A stretch of 64,000 nt of DNA from Parasulfitobacter algicola (GCF_013315265.1 NZ_JABUFE010000002.1:310001-374000), one strand, 5' to 3'; positions 45,006-54,585 are shown, numbered from the stretch's first letter. The notes: generated by a model from the letters alone, not told the origin. A program made the numbers and translations.

Positions 45006-46199
45006 ATGCCAATTATCGGTTCGGGTACCTCGATGAAGAATTCTTGGATACTAAAGGTTATCGCCGCGTTTTTGGTGGTTGTCCCTCAGGATGCAACCGG
45101 TCAACCTGAATGGGTACACTATTTTGCAAGTGATGAGGAAGTTGCGGCGGCGAACTGCACCTCAAATACTGAAAACAAGTCTGACACACGTCAGCTATCG
45201 AATGTAGGTACAGACGTCAGTGGCACCCTTAATGGGCGGTTTGTTCAATATAGCGGAGATGCATCGTCGGAATTTTCGAGCTCTGCGGCGTCAAACACTT
45301 TGTTCTTCATCGAGATTAGGCAAGGGTCCGCTTTTTTTCGCTCTGTGGGCGGCAACTCGTATTACAGAGGAAACCTGGTGGCTTGGGACAATTCCTGGCT
45401 TCTGTGCGCCACATCTGGCACAGCGACTTTCAGTAACATCGAAGTTTCCAAACCTTACCTGCGAATTTTCCCCGAAAAAGACAGCCTGACGGAAGATGGT
45501 TATTATCAGCGGTTCCGTATCCTGGAATACTGGCAAGAAACGAGTCGCGTAGTAAGGTCACAGACCGAACTCATCCGTAGCAACTGGATATTGCAACCTT
45601 GTGACGGTGTACAGATTGGTGATGTGCGTTGCATTCCTTTTGACGAAACATATTTGGACATCAGTTACATGGGCTTAGACGATGTTTCATTCCTAAGCGA
45701 CCTGACACAACTTGAGTATTTGAACATAGGGTTTAATCCGCTCCATGATTTGTCGCCGCTGCGTCATCTCACAAAGTTGAAAGAACTCGATCTCGGCGAA
45801 ATGCGGACAGATGACGAAGCTTTGGATACCTCTTCGTTTGCCTATTTGCAGGATTTGATCACGCTCGATATTTCTGAGAATGTGATTGATGATCTATCGC
45901 CGCTAAGCGGTCTGACAAAGCTTGAAAGTATCGTTGCTTTCAGTTCGGATATTCATGATGTGACGCCTCTGGCCAGTATCGAAAGTCTGCGCACGCTTCA
46001 GCTTCAAAACACGCTTGTGACGGACATCTCGCCGCTTGGTATGTTGCCAAACCTAGAAACATTGTATCTGAACAATACCGATGTGACTGACATATCAGCC
46101 CTGAGATCGCTTCCAAAGCTTGCGGTTTTAGGCCTGCCCGATGGAAGAGAGGCGCGTGGCCATGCAGCAATCCAAGAGGCGTTGGCGGAGACGCGATGA
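45006..46199 (+). CDS. Secreted leucine-rich-repeat protein
   Basis: A 397-residue protein. An AAGGA lies before the ATG at 45006; ATG 45033 is possible and gives a cleaner signal peptide (SWILKVIAAFLVVVPQDATG). The N-terminal half (about 35-190) is an unknown beta-rich domain. From about residue 200 to 390 there are seven or so repeats of the internalin/LRR4 type: LTQLEYLNIGFNPLHDLSPL, LTKLKELDLGEM, LQDLITLDISENVIDDLSPL, IESLRTLQLQNTLVTDISPL, LPNLETLYLNNTDVTDISAL. LRRs bind proteins; the partner is unknown. The next small gene overlaps its stop by 4 bases. Confidence 0.85.
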   Translation: MPIIGSGTSMKNSWILKVIAAFLVVVPQDATGQPEWVHYFASDEEVAAANCTSNTENKSDTRQLSNVGTDVSGTLNGRFVQYSGDASSEFSSSAASNTLFFIEIRQGSAFFRSVGGNSYYRGNLVAWDNSWLLCATSGTATFSNIEVSKPYLRIFPEKDSLTEDGYYQRFRILEYWQETSRVVRSQTELIRSNWILQPCDGVQIGDVRCIPFDETYLDISYMGLDDVSFLSDLTQLEYLNIGFNPLHDLSPLRHLTKLKELDLGEMRTDDEALDTSSFAYLQDLITLDISENVIDDLSPLSGLTKLESIVAFSSDIHDVTPLASIESLRTLQLQNTLVTDISPLGMLPNLETLYLNNTDVTDISALRSLPKLAVLGLPDGREARGHAAIQEALAETR

Positions 46200-46408
46200 A
46201 AATGAAAACTATGAAACAAGCGAAGCTGCTGATTTGCGTCGTTCTGCAGGTGTTGCTGGTGTCCGCGCTGCCAGCCTCTGCGCAACGCTGGTGCGCGCGG
46301 CAACTGACACTGTTTGAGGGTATCGCGGCGATCAACGAAGGACATAAAGGCGCTTCGCAGCTTGCGGTTAAGGGATCAAGTAAGGCTGAGTGCAGAAAAC
46401 CCCTTTAA
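46196..46408 (+). CDS. Small secreted protein coupled to the LRR gene
   Basis: A 70-residue protein whose ATG overlaps the LRR gene stop (ATGA). A signal peptide (AKLLICVVLQVLLVSALPASA, cut near residue 29) leaves about 41 residues with two Cys (RWCARQL and AECRKPL), which would give a small disulfide-closed domain. It may be complete or a cut-off remnant, since a broken fic gene begins nine bases later on the other strand. No family is recognised. Confidence 0.5.
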   Translation: MKMKTMKQAKLLICVVLQVLLVSALPASAQRWCARQLTLFEGIAAINEGHKGASQLAVKGSSKAECRKPL

Positions 46409-46416
46409 GGTTTTCG

Positions 46417-46720
46417 TCACATTTCCCGCCCCCTCGGTTCATTCAGAACCTTTTGCAGAGTGTCGCGATCCATGATGGTTTCGTAAGCCCTTGCCACCGA
46501 ACGAACCTGGTTCAGAGCTACTGCGCGTTGAGTAGGTGAACGCAGGTTGTCTATTGCTGCGCTCACCGTCTCGAAATATTTGGCGACAGCCTCTTGTGCC
46601 TTTTGGCCGGTTTCCCGCCAATTCTGTCATCTGTTTGAGAAATTCGGCCTGCGTTCGACCGTTACCTTCTCGGAACGGATGTCCCAAGGATGCGTTTATG
46701 GGTACGGTGAATCGGAGCAA
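46417..46720 (-). pseudogene. Truncated and frameshifted Fic-family gene
   Basis: The minus strand first reads INASLGHPFREGNGRTQ then AEFLKQMTELAG, which contains an intact Fic core motif (HPFREGNGR). Near 46615-46625 the frame changes, and the next frame continues WRETGQKAQEAVAKYFETVS, SAAIDNLRSPTQRAVALNQV and RSVARAYETIMDRDTLQKVL to a stop at 46417-46419, a typical Fic tail. No N-terminal Fic sequence is found upstream, where all frames soon hit stops. Fic proteins AMPylate target proteins, often as toxins. This copy is dead unless the shift is a sequencing error, and even then lacks its N-terminus. Confidence 0.8.
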
Positions 46721-46838
46721 GGGCCAAATCTTTGCAAACCGCTACTTATCTGGGATGTTTGTGATCGGAAATCTTGTCACTGGCGCTTTTGCGGTCAACA
46801 TGATTTATGCAGCGCGACTGATCTTATGGACTAACACG

Positions 46839-47714
46839 ATGTATACTGTGACCCTGTTGACCAACCCTGTGGCCGCATCCCTTGATCCGGCGTTGCCTGA
46901 TGCTTTGCGCAATGCATGGGGCGGGGCCGATGTGCAGTGGCTGGCCCCCGATGAAGCGGCAGAGTTTTCCATGGCATCCCCACCAGACACTCAATGGCAG
47001 GTCTGGGGTGATCTGCAAAAACAGGGCGTTGATCTGATTGTGCAACCCACGCACGGGCGGCGCAAAAAGATGCTGCTGGCCGATATGGACAGCACGATGA
47101 TTCAGCAAGAATGCATTGATGAGCTGGCCGATGTGGCCGGTGTTGGCGACCATGTCAAAGACATCACCGCCCGTGCCATGAACGGAGAGTTGGATTTCGA
47201 AGCCGCCCTGACCAAACGCGTGGCGCTGTTGAAAGGGCTGCCCATAGATGTGATTGAACAGGTGTTGGCCGAGCGGATCACATTGATGCCCGGCGGCAAG
47301 GCACTGGTGGCAACAATGAAGGCAAACCAGGCCTACGCAGCACTCGTGTCAGGTGGATTTACGGCGTTCACGTCCAAAGTAGCGTTAGATCTGGGCTTTG
47401 ATGAAAACCGGGCGAATACCCTGATCGAAGACGATGGCGTGCTGACCGGGAATGTCGGCAGACCGATTTTAGGACGCCAGGCGAAAATCACCGCGTTAGA
47501 GGAAATCACGGCAAAGCTGGATCTGTCAGAGGCCGACGTTCTGGCCGTGGGCGATGGGGCCAATGATCTGGGCATGCTGAAACGCGCAGGCGCAGGCGTT
47601 GCGCTGCATGCTAAACCTTCAGTCGCAGCACAGTGCGATATTCGTATCAACCACGGCGATCTGACCGCCTTGTTGTATCTGCAAGGATATAGCAAGGATG
47701 AATTTACTTATTAG
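46839..47714 (+). CDS. serB: Phosphoserine phosphatase
   Basis: I read 291 residues from the ATG at 46839 (MYTVTLLTNPVAASL); the frame is open farther upstream but crosses the fic remnant. An N-terminal regulatory part of about 75 residues is followed by the HAD phosphatase: LLADMDSTMIQQECIDELAD (catalytic Asp pair, about 82-101), VSGGFTAFT, and VGDGANDLGMLKRAG. It finishes serine synthesis started by SerA and SerC, whose genes lie 6.5 kb to the left on the other strand. Confidence 0.96.
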   Translation: MYTVTLLTNPVAASLDPALPDALRNAWGGADVQWLAPDEAAEFSMASPPDTQWQVWGDLQKQGVDLIVQPTHGRRKKMLLADMDSTMIQQECIDELADVAGVGDHVKDITARAMNGELDFEAALTKRVALLKGLPIDVIEQVLAERITLMPGGKALVATMKANQAYAALVSGGFTAFTSKVALDLGFDENRANTLIEDDGVLTGNVGRPILGRQAKITALEEITAKLDLSEADVLAVGDGANDLGMLKRAGAGVALHAKPSVAAQCDIRINHGDLTALLYLQGYSKDEFTY

Positions 47715-47738
47715 GCCTTTTCCAGGTTTGACAAGCGA

Positions 47739-49277
47739 CTAGCGTTTCATGGCCGTTCGAAACTCAGAAAACCGAAATGCACCAATCAGCTGCCCCACAC
47801 CGAAATAACTGATAATACCGATCGCGATTAGTCCCGCCAGCGCCAGATATCGTATTCCAGCCATCTGTAAAGCTGGTGCCATAAGCCAGGCACTGACCCA
47901 CAAGATTGCGCCCATCACCAGGCTGGCCGCAATAATCCGTGGTAATCGTTGGCTGAACCGCGTATCAAACTTGGCGGCCGGGCCCATCGTTTTTGCGCCG
48001 CGCCACAGCAGAAAAACCATGCTCCACGCTGCAAGGGACGTACCAATCGCAGCGGTGATATAACCTACAATAGGGGCCAGACCGATCGCGACGACCGCAT
48101 TTATAATCAATGAAACCAGCGCATAATAAAACGGACGCTTTGTATCTTCGCGGGCAAAAAACAATGGCTGCAACACCTTTTGCATGACGAAAGCCGGCAA
48201 ACCCAAACCGTATACGGCGACGGCCAAAGCCGCCGCGGCCGTATCTTCGGGGCCAAAGGCGCCACGTTCGAACAAAACGCTGATTAAGGGCACCGGGATT
48301 GCAATCAATGCCACTGCTGCAGGAATGGTCAGGGCCAAGGATATTTCACCTGCGCGGTTGAATGCACTTTGACCGCCAACGTCATCTCCTGCCCGCAGTT
48401 TGCGGGACAAATCGGGCAGTAAAACGACCCCAATGGCAATGCCGACGACCCCAAGTGGCAATTGGTACAGACGATCTGCATAGTTCAGCCATGCAATCGC
48501 CCCATCAAAGAAACTAGCGACCTGACGACCGATCAAAAGGTTCACTTGAACTACCCCACCTGCCAAGGCGGCAGGCGCGGCAATGATCGCCAACCGCTTG
48601 AGTTCGGGTGTCATACGCGGACGTTTAATCGTCAACCTGAACCCTGCCCGGGATGCAGCCACCCAAACCAAAGCCATTTGCGCAATACCGGCGATTGGAA
48701 CGGTCCAAACTAATGTGTCACCGATGGGCCAGCCCATTGCGCCCGCCAAAATCATCGCGCCGACAAACAAGATGTTCAGCAAGACCGGGGCGGCCGCTGC
48801 CGCCGCGAAACGCCCTGTTGCGTTCAATACACCGGATAAAAGCGCTGCAAGCGAGATAAACAAAATATAGGGAAACGCGATGCGGCCGAAAAAAACAGCC
48901 AGATCAAAGCGCTGATCTTCCAGAAACCCTGACGCCATGGCAATCACCAGATAGGGCATGGCGAATTGCGCGATAACCGTAAAGACAATCAGAATTGTAG
49001 CCAGCCCGGTAAATGCATCATTAGCAAATTCCTTGGCACCATCGCCGCCTTCCAGTTTTTTGGAAAACATTGGCACAAACGCCATGTTGAACGCCCCTTC
49101 GGCAAAAAACCGACGGAACATATTGGGCAGCGAAAAAGCGATCAGAAATGCCTCGGCCACCGGTCCTGATCCCAGATAGGCCGCAATCATGATATCGCGC
49201 ATAAAGCCCAAAAGACGCGACATCAGCGTCCAGACACCGACCGTCAAAAATCCAGACATCAGGCGAATAGGTTTCAC
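47739..49277 (-). CDS. murJ: Lipid II flippase MurJ
   Basis: A 512-residue membrane protein with about 14 helices. The MurJ/MviN start (LMSGFLTVGVWTLMSRLLGFMRDIMIAAYLG) and NMFRRFFAEGAFNMAFVPMF are characteristic, with the conserved Arg residues of the central cavity in RDIM and FRRFFAEGA. It flips lipid II to the periplasmic side for peptidoglycan synthesis. Its ATG overlaps the glnD stop by 4 bases, an arrangement common in Rhodobacterales. Confidence 0.97.
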   Translation of the reverse strand: MKPIRLMSGFLTVGVWTLMSRLLGFMRDIMIAAYLGSGPVAEAFLIAFSLPNMFRRFFAEGAFNMAFVPMFSKKLEGGDGAKEFANDAFTGLATILIVFTVIAQFAMPYLVIAMASGFLEDQRFDLAVFFGRIAFPYILFISLAALLSGVLNATGRFAAAAAAPVLLNILFVGAMILAGAMGWPIGDTLVWTVPIAGIAQMALVWVAASRAGFRLTIKRPRMTPELKRLAIIAAPAALAGGVVQVNLLIGRQVASFFDGAIAWLNYADRLYQLPLGVVGIAIGVVLLPDLSRKLRAGDDVGGQSAFNRAGEISLALTIPAAVALIAIPVPLISVLFERGAFGPEDTAAAALAVAVYGLGLPAFVMQKVLQPLFFAREDTKRPFYYALVSLIINAVVAIGLAPIVGYITAAIGTSLAAWSMVFLLWRGAKTMGPAAKFDTRFSQRLPRIIAASLVMGAILWVSAWLMAPALQMAGIRYLALAGLIAIGIISYFGVGQLIGAFRFSEFRTAMKR

Positions 49278-52084
49278 GATCTGGCCCTTTGCGCACCATC
49301 TTCAATGGCCGCACGCAATCGTTTTTCAAGGGCTTTTTGCTTAGCCTCAGAATGAAATTTCAGCCCGAACATATCCTTGACGTAAAACGTATCAACGACC
49401 TGTTCGCCATACGTTACAATAACGGCACTTGCGATATAGATATTAGCGGCGGCCATCGTGCGCGTCAGATCAAACAACAACCCAGGGCGGTCACGTGTGT
49501 CGACCTCGATAATGGTATAAATTTCTGACCCTTCGTTATCGAATGTCACCGAAGTCGGTACGCGGAAAGCCCGTTCGCGCTTTTTCATTTTATCTTTTGA
49601 TTTCAATGCCTCACCCGCGACGACCTTGCCGCGCAGAGTTTTGTCTATCATTTGCCTGAGGCGCGGCAAACGGCTGGCTTCATAGGGGCTGCCATTTGCA
49701 TCCTGCACCCAGAATACGGCCGTCGCATACCCATCCTTTGAGGTAAACGTACGCGCGTCGACCACATTAGCGCCGACCAGTGCCAAAGCCCCACAGAAAC
49801 GGCTGAAAATACCCGGATGATCAGCAACGGCGAAACAGGCGCGCGTAGCATCGCGATCTTCGTCCAAGGTCAGATCAATGCGAATTTCATCATTGGATAA
49901 ATCTTTTAAAAGATTGGCAAAAATCACGTGCGCGCTGGTTGGTAAGCCCTGCCAATAAGGCCCATAATGACGCGCGGTTTCTGCACGCAGCTGCTTTTTA
50001 TCCCAACCTGATAAGGCATCGCGTAGCATTGATTTGGCCTCAGTTTCACGTGTCTCGCGATTGATATCTTCCAGCCCCGTTTCCAGCGCATTGGCGGTTT
50101 CCGCATAAAGCCCACGCAGCAACATGGCCTTCCAGTTGTTCCATGTTCCCGGCCCCACACCGCGAATGTCACAGACCGTCAGAACAGTCAGCAAATCCAA
50201 GCGTTTCAGCGTTTTAACGGCCTTGGCAAAATCACGCACAGTGCGCGGGTCGGATAGATCACGCTTCTGCGCCATATCCGACATCAACAAATGATATCGA
50301 ACAAGCCATTCCACCGTTTCACATTCGTCGCGGTTCAGCCCCAGACGCGGGCAGACCTTGCGTGCAATTTTGGCTCCAAGGATCGAATGATCTTCGTCCC
50401 TGCCCTTGCCAATATCATGCAGCAAAAGCGCGATATAAAGCACTTTGCGATTGACGCCGGCTTTTAAAATGCCCGAGGCCACAGGAAGTTCTTCGACCAA
50501 TTCTTCGCGTTCAATCTGCGCCAATGTGCTGATGCATTGGATCGTGTGTTCATCAACCGTATAGTGGTGATACATATTGAATTGCATCATCGCGACAATC
50601 GGTTCAAATTCCGGAATAAACGCCGCCAAAACACCCAGTTCATTCATCCGGCGCAGTGACCGTTCGGGGTTGCCGTGTTTCAGCATCAAATCGATGAAAA
50701 TGCGGTTGGCTTCACGGCTGTTACGCATGTCATCATCAATAAGATGCAGATTGGCTGCCAACATGCGCATGGCATCAGGGTGCAGAAAATAGCTAGTGCG
50801 CAAAGCTTCTTCGAATATGCGGATCAGATTCAGATTATCGGCCAGAAACTCTGTTTCATCTGCTATAGTAAGGCGGTTTTGTTTAACGTCATATCCCGGT
50901 TTCACTGATCTTTTGCGCCGTAAAATGCGTGTCAGCATAGGTTCAGGCTTGGCATGGCTTGCCTCAAGCGCTGTCAGAAAGATCCGGGTCAGTTCGCCAA
51001 CACGAGTGGCATAGCGAAAATAATCCTGCATAAAATGTTCAACAGCACGGCGGCCTGCACGATCTTTATAGCCCATACGATCCGCGACTTCGACCTGAAG
51101 GTCAAAATTCAACTGATCCATTGCCCGGTTTGAGATCAGATGGAGATGACAACGCACCGCCCACAGGAAGTTTTCTGCTTGGAAAAAGGTCTCGTATTCT
51201 TCGGGTTTGAACATACCCAATTCGAAAAGTTCGCGTGCGACGTCTACGTTTTTAAGGTATTTCGCAATCCAATACAGCGATTGTAGATCGCGCAAGCCGC
51301 CTTTGCCTTCTTTTACGTTCGGTTCGACCACATAACGTTGCCCACCTTGTTTGCGGTGGCGCTCGGCGCGTTCTTGCAGTTTCGCTTCGATAAATTCAGG
51401 GCCGGTGGTTTTGAAAAGATCATCCCAAAGCCGCGTTTTCAGATCATTCGCCAATGGCGCATAGCCAGCAATAAAGCGCTGTTCAACCAATGATGTGCGG
51501 ATCGTGTAATCGTCACGAGCCAGACGGATACACTCTTTCACGGTGCGGCTGGCATGGCCCACTTTCAGCCGCAAATCCCATAGGATATACAACATGCTTT
51601 CAATCATGCTTTCGGCCCAGGGGGTCATTTTATAGGGCATCAGAAACAGCAAATCGACGTCTGAAAACGGCGCCATTTCATTACGGCCATATCCACCAAC
51701 TGCCATGATCGCCAGATATTCACCTTCGGTGGGGTTCGGTAATGGATGAAGGTAAGTTTCAGCCACACGCAGTGTCGTTTTGATAATGCAGTCAGTCAGA
51801 TAAGCATACGACCGCGTCGTTTCTCGTGCAGCAAAAGGATGCTTCGTAAACGCAGCTGCAATCTTTGCAAACCCATCTTTTTTGACCGTCAAAAGATGCT
51901 TTACAGTCGTTTTGCGAATATCCTTTGCAGTATCGTCTGCTGTGATGTCTGCATCCAGCCTGCGCCAGATTTCAGCCATATCGAAAAGGTCAGACGCCGG
52001 AACAATCAGCTGATCCGGCGTCGCGTTTGTATCGGGCGTCTGGTCAGAAACCAGCGCCGCTGAAGCTTTTTGGGGCAGGGTCAA
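49274..52084 (-). CDS. glnD: [Protein-PII] uridylyltransferase/uridylyl-removing enzyme GlnD
   Basis: A 936-residue bifunctional nitrogen sensor. Domains in order: nucleotidyltransferase (AVGGYGRNEMAPFSDVDLLFL, about 128-148), GlnD helical region, HD domain (HHYTVDEHTIQCI and LLHDIGKGRDEDHS), and two C-terminal ACT domains (DHPGIFSRFCGALALVGANV; DRPGLLFDLTRTMAAANIYI). It uridylylates PII proteins under nitrogen limitation. The first ATG makes it overlap the previous gene by 41 bases; I find no better start downstream before the conserved part. Confidence 0.96.
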   Translation of the reverse strand: MTLPQKASAALVSDQTPDTNATPDQLIVPASDLFDMAEIWRRLDADITADDTAKDIRKTTVKHLLTVKKDGFAKIAAAFTKHPFAARETTRSYAYLTDCIIKTTLRVAETYLHPLPNPTEGEYLAIMAVGGYGRNEMAPFSDVDLLFLMPYKMTPWAESMIESMLYILWDLRLKVGHASRTVKECIRLARDDYTIRTSLVEQRFIAGYAPLANDLKTRLWDDLFKTTGPEFIEAKLQERAERHRKQGGQRYVVEPNVKEGKGGLRDLQSLYWIAKYLKNVDVARELFELGMFKPEEYETFFQAENFLWAVRCHLHLISNRAMDQLNFDLQVEVADRMGYKDRAGRRAVEHFMQDYFRYATRVGELTRIFLTALEASHAKPEPMLTRILRRKRSVKPGYDVKQNRLTIADETEFLADNLNLIRIFEEALRTSYFLHPDAMRMLAANLHLIDDDMRNSREANRIFIDLMLKHGNPERSLRRMNELGVLAAFIPEFEPIVAMMQFNMYHHYTVDEHTIQCISTLAQIEREELVEELPVASGILKAGVNRKVLYIALLLHDIGKGRDEDHSILGAKIARKVCPRLGLNRDECETVEWLVRYHLLMSDMAQKRDLSDPRTVRDFAKAVKTLKRLDLLTVLTVCDIRGVGPGTWNNWKAMLLRGLYAETANALETGLEDINRETRETEAKSMLRDALSGWDKKQLRAETARHYGPYWQGLPTSAHVIFANLLKDLSNDEIRIDLTLDEDRDATRACFAVADHPGIFSRFCGALALVGANVVDARTFTSKDGYATAVFWVQDANGSPYEASRLPRLRQMIDKTLRGKVVAGEALKSKDKMKKRERAFRVPTSVTFDNEGSEIYTIIEVDTRDRPGLLFDLTRTMAAANIYIASAVIVTYGEQVVDTFYVKDMFGLKFHSEAKQKALEKRLRAAIEDGAQRARS

Positions 52085-53219
52085 CGATCACGACCTGATT
52101 GTTATTGATTTGTGCAACGGCAAGTCCACGTTCATTAGTCCCATCCGCACGGAAACGAAAGATGCCTTGTGTCCCGATAAAGCCAGATCCGCGGGTCAGC
52201 TGACTTTTGGTGATTGCATCACTGCGACCTGTATTCACCAATGCCCCAATCGCTGCAATCCCGTCATAGGCAAGACCGGCTAATGGATGTGGCGTCGATC
52301 CGTATGCCGTACGATAACGGGCCTGGAATCGCTGTTCCAGACCACGGTCAGGCAATGTGAAATACCCACCCTGCAAACCAGGCAATGACGCCGTTTGCGG
52401 CAATGCTGTCCAGCGGGTCAAACCAAGGTACTTCACCTCATCAGGGCGCAACCCTGCCTCGGGTAAGGCCGTCGCGACAAATGGCAGATCCGATTCTGGG
52501 CCTGCGGTCAGAAAGACAGTATCGGTGCTGCCAGCTAGTGCACTTTGCGCAATACGGCGCGAATTTCCAAAGATACCCTGCTGTGACAATGGATAACTTT
52601 CGACGCCTGAAATCTCCACTCCGTGACGGCGGGCGGCGTTAACAATCGCATCCCGTCCTGTTTCACCCGCCAAACCTTGCGCGTGAACCACCATCATCCG
52701 CTTTGTGCCTTGGCCTTTGGAATAGCGCACCAGACGATTGGCAGTGTTTTCAAACGTCGGCCCAAGAACAAAGACATTACCCCCTGCAATTGAAGCATTG
52801 TTGGAAAACGCCAGAATATTCACATTCCGATTGGCAACAGACACACCTGCGGCATTGGCAGCGCCGGCATAAAGCGGGCCGATAATGATCTTGGCACCAT
52901 CATTCACAGCCTTCAGTGCGACGCTTGATGCTTGTGCTGGATTGCCAGCAGTGTTGTAAACACGCAGATCTATTTCGACACCGTTCAGATCAGCAATCGC
53001 CAAACGTGCCACATTTTCAAGATTTTTCGCAAGAAGGTTATCGTTTGGATTGGAGGAACCGCCTGGTACAAGAAGTGCCACAGGCACCGCTTTATTAGGA
53101 TTTATGTTCGGACCATCGCCACCAACACTGATAGGATCACAAGCAGCAATCCAAAAGAGTGAGATAAATGCGAAAATACGACCAAAAAAACGCCCCGATG
53201 GCAGGAAATGAGCAAGCAT
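52044..53219 (-). CDS. Penicillin-binding-protein activator, LpoA-like lipoprotein
   Basis: I read 391 residues from the ATG at 53219, which gives a good lipoprotein signal ending FWIAAC (Cys about 27); ATG 53246 is also possible. The rest is a two-lobed periplasmic-binding fold (VPVALLVPGGSSNPN, GAKIIIGPLYAGAANAAGV, NILAFSNNASIAG, FVLGPTFENTANRLVRY, GLAYDGIAAIGAL). This form is like the C-terminal domain of LpoA and branched-chain amino acid receptors. In Rhodobacterales, such genes lie divergent from rsmI, as here. The role in activating PBP1A is by analogy. Confidence 0.85.
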   Translation of the reverse strand: MLAHFLPSGRFFGRIFAFISLFWIAACDPISVGGDGPNINPNKAVPVALLVPGGSSNPNDNLLAKNLENVARLAIADLNGVEIDLRVYNTAGNPAQASSVALKAVNDGAKIIIGPLYAGAANAAGVSVANRNVNILAFSNNASIAGGNVFVLGPTFENTANRLVRYSKGQGTKRMMVVHAQGLAGETGRDAIVNAARRHGVEISGVESYPLSQQGIFGNSRRIAQSALAGSTDTVFLTAGPESDLPFVATALPEAGLRPDEVKYLGLTRWTALPQTASLPGLQGGYFTLPDRGLEQRFQARYRTAYGSTPHPLAGLAYDGIAAIGALVNTGRSDAITKSQLTRGSGFIGTQGIFRFRADGTNERGLAVAQINNNQVVIVDPAPKSFSGAGF

Positions 53220-53312
53220 AATGACGGTTAAACCCCCTAATGTCATCGTTGATATGGGTATACCATACCACTTTCATACCAATCATAACCACAAGCCACG
53301 GCGGGTCGAGTC

Positions 53313-54173
53313 TTGAATCATGAAATAAAGCCATTGTCCGCTGGCCTGTACTTTGTCGCAACACCCATCGGGACGGCGCGCGATATAACATTGCGCGCCT
53401 TGGATGTTTTGGCCTCGGCTAATGTAATTGCCGCAGAAGATACCAGAAACACCCGCCGTTTAATGGAAATTCATGGCATTCCGTTGGGCGATCGACCTGT
53501 GATTTCCTATCATGATCATAACGGCGCCCGCATACGTCCAAGGCTTCTGGCCGATATGGCGGCGGGCAAATCCGTTGCGTATGCTTCTGATGCTGGCACA
53601 CCTTTGGTGGCTGATCCCGGGTTTGCACTGGCACGTGCAGCGGTGGAAGCGGGGCATATGGTGACATCCGCCCCCGGACCATCTGCCTTATTGGCCGGAT
53701 TGACTTTGGCAGGCTTGCCGACAGATCGCTTTCTGTTCGCAGGCTTTGCGCCCAACACAAAAATAGCACGTCGGACATTTTTACGTAACCTTGCAGATAT
53801 TCCTGCCACATTGGTTTTCTTTGAATCCCCCAAACGCATTCAGGGCTTTTTAACCGATTGTGGTCATGAATTAGGGGGTGATCGGACTATGGCATTGTGC
53901 CGTGAGCTGACTAAAAAGTTTGAAGAAGTGCGACGTGGGACAATTTCCCAAGTTCTGAGCGGGATACAAGAGAAACCGGTCAAAGGTGAAATTGTCGTTG
54001 TGATTGATCGTGCGGCCGCCAAAGAAGTGAATGATGATATGATCCGACAGGCACTGACAAAGGCATTGCAGACGAACCGACTTAAGGATGCGGCAAGTCA
54101 GGTTTCCACTGATCTGGGCGTGGCGCGGCGTACGGTTTATCAGATTGGTTTGGATATGGCCAAAAAAGAATGA
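53313..54173 (+). CDS. rsmI: 16S rRNA (cytidine(1402)-2'-O)-methyltransferase RsmI
   Basis: A 286-residue tetrapyrrole-methylase-fold enzyme. Family motifs are LYFVATPIGTARDITLRAL, AEDTRNTRRLMEIHGI, YHDHNG, ASDAGTPLVADPGFALARAA and VFFESPKRIQ. It methylates C1402 of 16S rRNA. No ATG is available: the frame is open only from a stop at 53286-53288, so the TTG at 53313 (or a later TTG at 53334) must start it. yraN overlaps its stop by 4 bases. Confidence 0.95.
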   Translation: MNHEIKPLSAGLYFVATPIGTARDITLRALDVLASANVIAAEDTRNTRRLMEIHGIPLGDRPVISYHDHNGARIRPRLLADMAAGKSVAYASDAGTPLVADPGFALARAAVEAGHMVTSAPGPSALLAGLTLAGLPTDRFLFAGFAPNTKIARRTFLRNLADIPATLVFFESPKRIQGFLTDCGHELGGDRTMALCRELTKKFEEVRRGTISQVLSGIQEKPVKGEIVVVIDRAAAKEVNDDMIRQALTKALQTNRLKDAASQVSTDLGVARRTVYQIGLDMAKKE

Positions 54174-54526
54174 CAGGTCAGACATCCTATTACGCCGGAC
54201 TATACGCCGAAGATATTGTCGCGCGGCAATATACAGCCGAAAACTGTCAGATTGCGGCAAAGCGCTGGCGCGGAACGGCAGGTGAAATTGACCTGATCTT
54301 TCGACAAGGCGATGCGCTGATCTTTGTGGAAGTCAAGAAAAGCAAAACATTCGACCGCGCCGTTGCTGCCTTATCGAAACGTCAACAATCGCGAATCTAT
54401 ACCGCTGCGTCGGAGTATTTGGAACATGAACCCAATGGCCAGAATACGGAAATGCGCTTTGACGTGGCCCTTGTGGATCGCACAGGCGATGTGCGGATTA
54501 TTCAGAACGCATTCGGTCAATTCTGA
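54170..54526 (+). CDS. yraN: UPF0102 protein YraN
   Basis: A 118-residue nuclease-fold protein of unknown role. It shows the family pattern [39 protein letters not shown] (the Glu-Ile-Asp and Glu-Val-Lys catalytic-type residues) and MRFDVALVD. The rsmI-yraN pair is widely conserved. It overlaps rsmI by 4 bases. Confidence 0.95.
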   Translation: MTGQTSYYAGLYAEDIVARQYTAENCQIAAKRWRGTAGEIDLIFRQGDALIFVEVKKSKTFDRAVAALSKRQQSRIYTAASEYLEHEPNGQNTEMRFDVALVDRTGDVRIIQNAFGQF

Positions 54527-54585
54527 TTGAACCCGCCTGCGGCCTGCGTCATGTATCGAATATCGCAGTCAAAAAGGCCCGCCGT

